From Brachycybe producta (taxonomy: Eukaryota; Arthropoda; Diplopoda; Playtdesmida; Andrognathidae), in NCBI GenBank assembly GCA_036925085.1, contig JAUPFP010000014.1, forward strand, positions 1,616,001 to 1,680,000: a stretch of 64,000 nucleotides of DNA, read 5' to 3'. The notes under the pieces were generated by a model. That model saw nothing but the letters and a program-made list of their open reading frames with translations. It had not been told where the DNA came from and ran no database searches. The position numbers were made by a program, and so were the translations under genes. Of the stretch, positions 55,481 to 64,000 are shown piece by piece; position 1 is the first letter of the stretch, and the number at the start of each line of letters is the position of its first letter.

Positions 55481-56268
55481 ATTTAGTTATTTTTTTGTAC
55501 TAAACTACCTGAAATTTTATTTCAAGAAGGAAACTAAATTAATTTAAATTTAAATAAAGTTTATTTAAAGTTTTGTTTTAAGAAACAAATTTAACAAAAA
55601 TTACTTACAAATTAGTTTTTTTTAAAGTAACAATTTCGAAGTCAATAAAATTAGCAAATAAACTAACCCGGCCGTATTCTAAAACGTTACTTAAAACTTA
55701 AGTGAAACAAAGTTAATAGAGATGTCAACTATTCGGAACCGGTAGAACCATTTCGCCAGTATAGATCGAACTGGTTCCGAACCGAGTAGAAACGGTTCGG
55801 AATCAGTTCTAAAAGTTAAATTTAAAAAAAAAAAACGTTCATTAGACTTCCACTATATAGTTTTGTCTTTGCATCATTGTTTAAGCTTAACTTTTATTTT
55901 AAGCAACGTTATTTTTTTTATACGCAATATCAGTTACTTCCATGAAATTTGTAGTTTTGTGTTTTGAATTTACTCGATGATTTTCACACAACACACTCAC
56001 CCTCTCTGTCTCTCTTTCTCCTTCCCTTTCTCTCTCTCTCTCTTTCACTCCATACCATACCGAATAATGTTTTTATTTTCTATTAATTTCTCTGTATATT
56101 TCTTATAATCTTGTAAAATTACAAGTTGTAGTTTTCTACCTGTATATTACAACAAAGACATATATTTCTCGATTTGAAAGAAGAAAAAAACCTATTGTAA
56201 AAAAAACCCCACAAAATCGATGATGATAAAATTGTACAAAAGTAATAATTTTAATTCTTGAAATATTG
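55481..56268. other. AT-rich intergenic DNA between two convergent genes
   Basis: It includes a GGTTCGGAA-family block at 55725-55805 and a CT-rich patch at 56000-56045. No gene is seen. Confidence 0.5.
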
Positions 56269-56395
56269 TTTATTCGAAGAAAAAAAAAAGAAAAGTGAAA
56301 TGCTACAACGAGTTTTTAATGTTACAATTAAATTATGTATTCTTGTTTCTTGTAAAAAAAAAAAAAAAGGACAATGATGAAAAAAAGGGTTTATT
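56269..56395 (-). terminator. Poly(A) signals for CFAP298
   Basis: AATAAA (minus strand) lies at 56390-56395, only 6 bp after the stop codon, and again at 56269-56274. If the first is used the 3' UTR is extremely short. The second is the conservative choice. Confidence 0.45.
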
Positions 56396-56401
56396 TTTCT
56401 C

Positions 56402-57834
56402 TTATGTTGGTTTCCATCCGATATCTTGAACACCGTGAAAAGCTCGTTTTAAACTTTGTTGATCGGCCCATTTCGAATCTAAGTAACTGTCATCTTCGTC
56501 AACTTCGAGACGCTGGTAAAGAAAATCTCGTAATCTCGAGAAAGAGAGAGAGAGAAAAAAAAGCAAAAAGGTGAATGTGTTTTACTTTTAATTCTTCTTG
56601 TCTTTGATAAGCTTGGAGCATGAGTTGTTTTCTTTGTTCTTCGGTTAGAGCCGGTTCACGTCTCGGAGGACCTTCCTCTGCCTTGAAGAAAAAAAAAATT
56701 ACAACGGCAATGCCAACGTATTTAAATTTTCGAAGGTATCGTAATATGAATCTTAGAAGAAGAAAAAAAAACCAACTAACTTTCTGAAGCACGACGATTA
56801 TTTTTGTTTTCTCGTTGTCACCAACGTAATCCTTAAGCGTCTTGTTTAATTTTAATTCTTTTCCGGCCCACCATAATTTGGCAATTTCTGTTTGGATTAC
56901 TTCTGGTTCGATCTAATAACGATTTAATGTTTTAAAAATGAAAAAAATATCTTAGCTCGAGTAAAAAGATTAAAAAAAAAATATTAAAATTCAAAAAATT
57001 GCAAAAACTAGATTTTTTTCTTCTTCAAAAAATACCCTAAAAAAATCGAAAAAATATGTAAATTCTTAGTAAAGTAGTAGATACTCCCTTAGAAGTTGTA
57101 ATCGTACTTCGGTGGCTTGGAGTTTCTCGTCATTCTCGAGTTCACTTTGAATCGGATCGTAATGAGGTAAACCCTTAGGATACGCAATGTGGACTGTACC
57201 CTTTAACGCGTCCAGAACGTCCTGTATGGTGGCCAACGTCAAACAAGTGTCGGCCTCTACGGATTTATTCGAAACGGTCGATCTTGCTTCCTTGACCACA
57301 CTAATCAATAACTCGGACATTTTCTTGTTTGGAGCTAAGTTACAAAATCCTTTTTTTTTAATCTTATAAAAAATATTTACGAATTCCTTTTTTTTCTCTT
57401 TGTTTGTACCTTTTCCATTACGAATTCCATTGGGATCTTTGTTTTCGATGTAATCATCGTCACTTGACCTGTGGTCAACTAAATTCTGCTTCTTTATTTG
57501 GACATTGGTCAAACCTTTCTTTTCTGGTGGAAAAGATGGTCCATACTTTGACAACTGCTCTATTTCTGTATATGTATAGAGAAAAAAAGTGGATTTGTTT
57601 ACATTATTATACTGTATATATGCAAATTAGCCATGTGTTTCTCGGAACACATGGCCACTTATGCGCGTCCCTGGTCAACATTCACGAACTTTTACCGTTT
57701 GATATGCGATAAACTTTCAATCTGCCGTTATAAATGGCAGTTACATCGGTTACAATGTCACTTATTTTTGTTTCGGTTGTTGTTTCATATTGAAATTGAC
57801 TTTCGTCTCGTCTCTTGACGTGTAACTTCACCAT
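56402..57834 (-). CDS. CFAP298: CFAP298 (C21orf59/Kurly) cilia- and flagella-associated protein, complete
   Basis: Exons on the minus strand, 5' to 3': 57834-57696, 57565-57410, 57334-57108, 56912-56781, 56681-56586, 56512-56402. All introns are GT-AG and the phases join without a break: 286 aa, against 290 in human. The protein starts MVKLHVKRRDESQFQYET and keeps family signatures along its length: IYNGRLKVYR, LSKYGPSFP, YPKGLPHYDP, LWWAGKELKLNKTLKDYVG, QRKQLMLQAYQRQEELK, and the end KWADQQSLKRAFHGV then QDIGWKPT. CFAP298 is a cytosolic factor needed for outer dynein arm assembly and cilia motility and polarity; human loss causes primary ciliary dyskinesia. It diverges from SON across 201 bp and converges on EVA1C. 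Introns are short and free of transposons. Confidence 0.97.
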
Positions 57835-57863
57835 TTTGATTATTTGCGGTTTTGTTGTTGTTT

Positions 57864-57877
57864 GTTGCTATGGAAAC
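57864..57877. promoter_or_regulatory. RFX X-box motif
   Basis: GTTGCTATGGAAAC fits the 14-base RFX consensus RYYNYYATRRNRAC at every position. RFX factors switch on ciliary genes across animals, and the motif lies 30 bp upstream of the CFAP298 start codon. Function is inferred from the match and position. Confidence 0.75.
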
Positions 57878-57890
57878 CGAGAAAATTGTA

Positions 57891-58011
57891 ATGGCGGCGG
57901 CGGCGGCGGCTGCTAATCTAATTAATCTAATTTCGGCGGCGGCGATTAGAAATCAAATTATACGCGGCTAAAATGGCGTCGCTTCTGCATGTTGTTTTTG
58001 TTTTTCGTTGA
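57891..58011 (+). other. Two consecutive uORFs before SON
   Basis: ATG at 57891 opens a 26-codon frame beginning with seven alanines (stop TAA 57969-57971). ATG at 57973 opens a 12-codon frame (stop TGA 58009-58011). The SON ATG follows at 58036. They matter only if transcription starts upstream of 57891 or 57973; the start site is not visible. Confidence 0.4.
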
Positions 58012-58035
58012 ATTTCACGTAATTTAACGGTAATT

Positions 58036-61000
58036 ATGGCCGTAAATGATTCACAAGAACCTCAAAAGTCTTCTTCACAGATACTAGATGAAATATTTCG
58101 CGAACTCGAAGAGAAAACATCAAAGGGTGAGATTGCGGTAACAGATTTAGCGAGACTAATCGCACAAGTTAAAGAAATTTCGTCTGGTTCTGAAGAAGAA
58201 TCTGTCAAATCTCATGATAAAACAAAGAAAAAACATAAACACAAACATAAAAAGTCGAAAAAACATAAAAAGAAACATAAACATAAGAAAAAAAGTGACA
58301 TTTCTGAGGAGAAAGTTGTGTTTGTTCAGTCTGAATCTATCAAGAAAGACGTTGTCAATGAGAATCAATTAGAAAACAAAGATTCTAAACAAGAATTAGA
58401 CACAAAAAAAGACTCAAATGCATTAGAATCGAAAGGTGAGACACCGAAAGAGTCAAAAAGTGGACCAGAAGTATCGAAAACTATTGAAATAAGTTCAGAA
58501 GAAGTCGAAAAAGTCTCACAGGACGCTTCAAAGTTGATTAACGACGACTCTAAAGTTTCTGTAATTGAGGAGGGTGAAATAGGTTTGATTTTCCACTTAT
58601 TACAAAGTGTTTTTGTGTTCTTGATGATTGATTTCTTTTGCTTCAGAAGATGAAAGTGATGATGAGACAAAAGGAACGAAGCGTAAAAGTAAGAAACAGA
58701 AAGGGACAGTCTCTAAAGTATTGAAATCTTCAATCGTTTGCGTAACGGATGGAGATTCTACTAAAAAAAAGAAAGACAAAAAGAAGAAAAAGAAGAAGAA
58801 ACGGATTAAACGTTTCACTTCGCCATTGTCTTTACATACAACGAGATCACGTCGTTATTCGTCTTCGAGTTATTCGCGATCCGATTCTTCGAGTTCTCGT
58901 GATTCGTCCCTCACTGGTCGTAATAGTAAGAGGCAAGTAGGAATACGACTTCCGCATCTTCACTGAGCTTAATATTGTTAGGGTTCTTTTTTTTTAGGTC
59001 TCGGAGTCCAATAGCGAGGAGAAATCGAAGAACTGACTCGAGAGAACGCAAACGGTTTTTTTTTTTTCTAAACTCATTTCAAACTCATTCAAAAAATAGC
59101 TAGAAATAAAAAAACAATTCAAATGTTATGTCTCAGAAGCTTAAAAAATTCTTTAAAAGATAGAAGAATTTAACAAAACTCGAAAATAACAAATATGAAA
59201 TGTTGTTCGATTATTCTCAGTTCCCGTTCTGCGTCACCGAGTAATGTTATCGATAAAGCTAAACTATTGGAGATCGCTCGTAAGAATGCAATGGCGATGA
59301 TGGCACAGGGAAGACTTCCTCCCGGTCTTCCGGCTCCACCGAAACCAGAAGAACCTGTTTTCAGACGAACCGGAAAATCGGTTGCTGAACTGACAGGTCT
59401 ATTTTTTTTTACGTTCTCGTTTTTATGCAACTATGAAAGATTTTTTTCTCGGGTTTCACTTAATGATTTGAGTATTTTAGATTTTTGTAAACTGATATCG
59501 AAGAAAGAATTTGAAGATGACGATTTAGAAAGCGACGGTACAAAGACAAACGAAGATGGAAGTAAAACATTCATTCATCATCCTTTTAAACCACGAGAAC
59601 GACAACCGGATATCGTCATGAGAATACGAGTAAATTAACCGATTTAAACTATTTTATCTTTTCATTTTTTTAGTGAATTTCGTATTTCTTATTTAAGAAT
59701 GCAGTTCAGATTCCAACGAAAACATCGGCAGAAAAAGTTGCCGAAAGTTCGACTAAACTAAGAATCCAATTTCCAGTTTCGAGTGGAACGCAACATCGTA
59801 AAAAAGAATCCGAATGGGTTCCGGTTTCACCAGATAAGGAACAGATCGATAAATCGTCATCAAATTTAGCCATCGAAGCTCCGACTGCAATGTTAGCGCT
59901 TCCGGCCCCACCTCCGCCTCCTCCTCCACCACCTCCTGTTTCCATTCCCGTTCAAACTCAACCACCACCACCAGGAGTTTCTCCTCAGGATTGTGTTTTT
60001 CCCGAACAACAAGCGGCCGTAAGCTCGTATTTTCATCTATCTTTTAATCTCGTTCTGTCATCTTTTTCGCATTGGTTTTTTTCTTACAGGTTCCTCAATT
60101 AGATATCGGTGCCATCGTCTCGCAACGGTTACAGGCCGTTAGAAAACTGATGGATAATCCTAACGATGTCGTAGCATTGAGTCAAATGTATAAATCGCAG
60201 AAAGAGGTAACCAGAGTTGTTTTCGACAGTCGTAACGTGGTCATAATTTGATTTGTTTTTTGTTTGTTTGTTTGTTTTTACGAACTTAAAAGATGCAAAG
60301 TTGGGCTAAATCAAAGCATTTACCCGGACAGTTTACCGGTACGACCGATGTTACATTACTGACCCCACAACAGTTAGCGGGTCCGGCCCATTCACAGGCG
60401 TGGGTTCGAAAGGTAAAAGTGTAAAATGAGAGATGATTCGAAGTCTCTTCGTCTCTCTGGGTCTTAAAAAAAAACTAATGTGGCCTGCAACAAGGTTTCA
60501 CACAAGACACTTAATGGGTTGGTGTTTCGAGAAACGGTTTAAATTATTTGAAAAAATTGTTTGGTTCTCATTTTCGAGGAAAGAAATTTGGTTGAAATTA
60601 TTTCATTAGACTCGAACTCGTTATTTAAATGAAAGTCTTTTAAGAGAAATGACGATTATATGACAAGCTTAGAACTTGGAAAGAACTGAAATTTATTTAT
60701 AGAGTGTAAGCGGTCCTTGAATTCTTGATTATTCTGTCTTTCGAGTGCAAAATTTACAAGTGTTTTAAAAACTATAAAGGTAACACAATCACTTAAGGGT
60801 ATTTTAATATTAATAGCTTTTAAAATAAGCTTCTTTGTAGACAAAAGATTCAAAAAATAGCATCTGATTTTTCTGGTTTTCAAAAGAAAAATTTAAGGGT
60901 AACTTAAAAGTGTTAGAAACTAGAAGGGTAGCTAAATAACTTACGGCTATTTTCATGTTCATTATTTTTCAAAATAAACGTTTTATAGGTAAAAATCTAA

Positions 61001-63609
61001 ATGTATCATCAACTTCAGTTTAAATTGTCAACGCTTCACAAATTGCGGTAATATTGTCTTTTAGGAGGGAAATTTAAGAACAGCTCGAAAGTGTTTTAGA
61101 AACTAGAAGAGTAGCTCAATCACTGAAGGGTATTTTCATATTGATATCTTTCAAAATAAGCTTTTTATGTGAGTTTGAAAATGACCCATACTTTCAGCAG
61201 ACATTACGTTTTTGTCTATAAAACGTTTATTTTGAAAAAAAAAAATCAGCGTGAAAATACCCTGAAGTGATTTGAGCTACACTTCTAGGTTGTAAAACAC
61301 TTCATAGTTTTTCGTAGTTTTGCTCTCAAGTTATGCTCTGAAAGACAGAATAAACCATAACATCGAAACAATTGTTCACTTTGAAGTTATTCTAATAGGA
61401 ACATGTTAAATGCTCTTATATGATTCAGTTACTCTTCTAGTTTCTAAATCATTTTTATATTTATCTTAAAGTTGTTTTCAAAGTGAAGAATAATTAATTT
61501 AATATCAGTTGTTTATACGAGACATTTTGAAACAGAATGTTTCAAAAATTGTTTCTCGAAACATCAACCTATTAATTAAATTCTAAATCAATAAAATGAG
61601 AAGAAAGAAAAGACATGTTAAAATGTTGGTAGTAACCGAATGACTAAATCAAAACAACGTTTAGATTCATTCGGTTACAACCAATCGAACCGAAAACAGT
61701 TCGCGGTCATCACGGTTGCTCTGATCTTTCGAATTGAATTCTTTGAAACCGTGATGACCAATGGAAAACTTGTTGCAGACTCGCATTTGGTTGTCAAAAG
61801 GGTCCATCTAGGTTCCTCTTCGGATGATTTTTATCGGTTACGACCTGTTTTGTTGTGGCGCTTCTTAATAGGATGTAGGAATGGACGAGTGAGTATTTGA
61901 AAACCTTTCTTTCGGAAGGTTCGAATTGGGTAGCTGACAAGCTGCGTCTGAACCGAAGATCTTTTAACATTTCCGGTTCAGACGCAGCTGTTCAGAGTTT
62001 ACTTATCTCTTATTTTGTCCCTTTTATTTATATTTTTTTCGAGTAATTTATTCTTTAAAGAAATTAATTTAAATTTAAGGCTTTTTTTTAACAAAAAGAA
62101 GAATATGGAGATTGTTCTTTTATTACCAAACTTAAAACATATTACTAAAAACTTTCTACAGGACCAATTTACTCGTGCTACTCCAGTCCAGAGTGGATTT
62201 GGAATGCACATGTTGCAGAAAATGGGTTGGAAACCAGGAGAAGGTCTCGGAAAGAATAAAGAAGGAGCGGCCGAGCCGCTTATGCTCGATATTAAGATGG
62301 ATAAGAAAGGTGCGCCGACATTTGTCAAAACGTCACTTAAAGAATTCTTATGAGCAACATTTTTTTAATAAAATTATGATTTTTTAATGAAGAATAAAAA
62401 TAATAAAATTTTTATTAGAAACTAGAAAAGTCAACGAATTTTAAAATGGCATTTTCGTGTCAATATCGTTGTAAATGAACATTTTTACGCTTTATGGTGG
62501 TTTGAAACGAAAATTTATGTTTTTAAATTTATTATTTTGTCGAGTTAGAGGAAATTATAAACCCGAACGTCGTTAACATTGTTACGTAAATCCAATTATT
62601 ATAATTCGGTCACTTTTCTTGTTTCAAATTTAAATAAACCTTAATCAAGATTTCCAAAAAGCACTTTGTCAAAAAAAAAATTCAAGTTACCTCTTAAAAT
62701 ATTTTATGAATTTTAAGAAAAACTTGAAAGTGTGTTAGAAACTAGAAGGGTAGTTCATTCACTTGATATTTGATTCAATGATATTTTTAATGTTGATATC
62801 TTTTTAAAATAAACTTTTTATATTAGTTTGAAAAGGACTAAATGTCTATAAAAAACGTTCATTTTGAAAGATACTATCATGAAAATAATATCTATGTGAT
62901 TCACTTATCATTCTAGTTTCTAGCACATTTTGAATTTATAAATAATGTTGCTCTTCTGAAAACGCAGAATAACCGAAAGTTTTTAAAAAAAAAATTGTTC
63001 TTAAAACGCGTTTTGTCCTCCACTTATTGTGCTAAATATTGTTTTTTTTTGTGTGTTAACGGTAAAGGTCTCGTTTCACAAGATGAGATTATAAGGAAGA
63101 ACCGAGTTCCAAATGCCCCTGCCGCTGTTAAAGATCTTTCTGGGAAACATCCTGTATCTGCACTCGGTGAACTTTGCAGTAAAAGACGTTGGCATCCTCC
63201 TGATTATACGGTCGTATTTGATGGAGGACCAGAACACAAGAAAAATTTTGTTTTTAAGGTAATTTCGAAAGTTTTTTTTTTTGTTTTTAAGCTCATTTTC
63301 AAAACGACCCATCTTTTGTCTTAGAAAAAAGTTATTTTGAAAGATATCAAACACAAAAATACTATTAAATGATTCAGTTATTTCTTTTTGTTTCTAAAAC
63401 AGATTTATTTTTTAATTAAGTGTTCTTCTTTTGAAATTGCACAATAATAACGTTTTAACGTAAATTTGTTTTCACAGGTGAAAGTAAACGGAGTCGAATA
63501 TCAACCGACAATCGCCAGTTTAAATAAGAAGCACGCAAAGGCTCAGTGTGCAACCGTTTGTCTTCAGGCTCTCGGTTTAGTTCCTCGTGATCTAAGCAAT
63601 CCACTGTGA
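58036..63609 (+). CDS. SON: SON DNA/RNA-binding splicing cofactor homologue, complete
   Basis: Exons: 58036-58582, 58647-58932, 58998-59054, 59221-59396, 59481-59629, 59698-60018, 60090-60206, 60293-60412, 62162-62309, 63068-63258, 63478-63609. Phases fit throughout: 747 aa. Order: a short acidic N-terminus, a Lys/His tract (about 64-86, KKKHKHKHKKSKKHKKKHKH), a Ser/Glu-rich part, a second Lys tract and an RS region (about 225-300), DKAKLLEIARKNAMAMMAQG, HHPFKPRE, FPVSSGTQHRKKE, a poly-Pro stretch, a G-patch (about 602-641, GWKPGEGLGKNKEG), and a double-stranded RNA-binding domain (about 665-738, HAKAQCATVCLQALGL). The C-terminal half aligns block by block with human SON, a nuclear-speckle scaffold for weak introns. 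The large vertebrate repeat region is absent. Intron 2 is GC-AG, and the donor after exon 3 (CG|GTTTTT) is weak. Confidence 0.96.
60413..62161 (+). other. SON intron 8 with FB2 elements and a hairpin cluster
   Basis: It is the largest SON intron at 1.75 kb. FB2 arms lie at about 60750-60830, 60900-60990, 61090-61310 and 61425-61450. Three perfect hairpins lie in the AT-poorer part, 61632-61989. Confidence 0.75.
61632..61989 (+). other. Three perfect hairpins in SON intron 8
   Basis: Hairpin 1: GTAACCGAATGA (61632-61643) with TCATTCGGTTAC (61667-61678). Hairpin 2: GGTCATCACGGTT (61705-61717) with AACCGTGATGACC (61747-61759). Hairpin 3: AGCTGCGTCTGAACCG (61940-61955) with CGGTTCAGACGCAGCT (61974-61989). 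An 86-codon frame overlaps, but conserved exon joining leaves no room for it in SON. They could be a structured RNA or small foldback relics. Confidence 0.6.
62310..62407 (+). terminator. Candidate intronic polyadenylation site in SON
   Basis: Reading through the exon 9 donor (GTGCGC at 62310) adds 14 codons to a TGA at 62351-62353. AATAAA follows at 62367-62372, 62393-62398 and 62402-62407. The predicted short form keeps the G-patch and loses the dsRNA-binding domain. Use of this site is inference. Confidence 0.45.
62410..63067 (+). other. SON intron 9 remainder with FB2 elements
   Basis: FB2 arms TTAGAAACTAGAAGGGTAG at about 62738 and inverted TTCTAGTTTCTAGCACA at about 62912 form one pair. 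Another arm starts after exon 10, near 63330-63400. Confidence 0.65.
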
Positions 63610-64000
63610 TTGGTTGGATTTTTTAAAAAAAGGTACGAGGTTTTTAATTCCAACTGAAGAAGATGGAAAAAGCAACCGTAAGGATTGAAATGTTTTTAAT
63701 TTCGTAAATTGTATATTTAATTTTTCTCAATTAAACACTAAACTGAGAATTTTATTATTATTGTAATTTTGTTTATTAAAAGTTTTATTTTGTTTTTTGT
63801 ATAATGGACACAAATTTCAGTTTTCAATCGCTGCCACTTTCTGGCTGCAATGAAGAAAATACTTCAAATTTCTGACCATGTAAGTTAAATAATTAAGAAA
63901 TCGTGAAATTTTTGACGTGAAAAATGTTGAGGCAATTGAACAAAATAATGTCAATATATTTTGTTGGCTAAAGATCTAAAAGGTAATCAAATTGGCATAA
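63610..64000 (+). other. SON 3' UTR and downstream DNA
   Basis: ATTAAA at 63730-63735 is a candidate poly(A) signal about 120 bp after the stop. Nothing further is recognised to the window end. Confidence 0.5.

Larger units (their letters stand above)
57835..58035. promoter_or_regulatory. Bidirectional promoter CFAP298 / SON
   Basis: Only 201 bp separate the two start codons. The region is the most GC-rich short stretch nearby, with ATGGCGGCGGCGG runs at 57891-57911 and GGCGGCGGCG at 57944-57953, and holds no repeat element. It includes the X-box at 57864-57877 and a YY1-like AAAATGGCG at 57970-57978. No TATA box is apparent, which suits a housekeeping divergent promoter. Confidence 0.8.

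Noticed and set aside
57066-57554. Single 162-codon minus-strand ORF as one exon of CFAP298
   Set aside because: It reads through intron 2 (57335-57409) and past the exon 3 donor at 57107; splicing restores alignment with the family on both sides.
61640-61900. 86-codon ORF as an extra SON exon
   Set aside because: Exons 8 and 9 join directly into a conserved motif (AWVRKDQFTR) as in human SON; no good acceptor precedes the ORF.

Overview
The window is nuclear DNA of an animal. Its three protein genes are broken by many GT-AG introns, there are no bacterial-type operons or long uninterrupted ORFs, and all three encode animal proteins: an EVA-1 type SUEL-lectin membrane receptor, the cilium protein CFAP298 and the nuclear-speckle protein SON. 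The DNA is AT-rich and crowded with short non-autonomous foldback (MITE-like) elements and minisatellites. A non-vertebrate metazoan fits best, partly because SON is only 747 aa with short introns. I cannot name the phylum from sequence alone.

Positions 1 to 5318 are a satellite array with a 183-bp unit (about 29 visible copies, cut by the left window edge). Positions 5319 to about 42200 hold no gene I can support. They are a mosaic of foldback elements, several nested in one another or in tandem arrays, plus minisatellites, microsatellites and AT-rich filler. No transposase or reverse transcriptase ORF is visible, so every element here is non-autonomous.

The genes occupy the last 22 kb. The EVA1C-like gene (+, 42211-50970) lacks its first exon(s). 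It faces CFAP298 (-, 56402-57834), which is complete with six exons and 286 aa. CFAP298 is head to head with SON (+, 58036-63609), which is complete with eleven exons and 747 aa. The 201-bp gap between the two start codons is a natural bidirectional promoter. It holds a full-consensus RFX X-box beside the ciliary gene, GCG-rich and YY1-like motifs, and two stacked uORFs on the SON side. In human, EVA1C and CFAP298 are also convergent neighbours on 21q22.11, with SON in the same region, so this looks like an ancient gene neighbourhood.

The most distinctive biology is in the repeats. One family (ends ACAGGC) makes 9-bp target duplications and carries CRE, GC-box and CCAAT-like motifs. Another (ends TAGGGCTCGG) makes an 8-bp duplication typical of hAT elements. 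Several minisatellites sit inside one arm of a foldback element while the other arm keeps the single-copy state, which suggests these elements seed tandem arrays. Inside SON, an intron with three perfect hairpins and a probable intronic polyadenylation site after the G-patch exon deserve testing.
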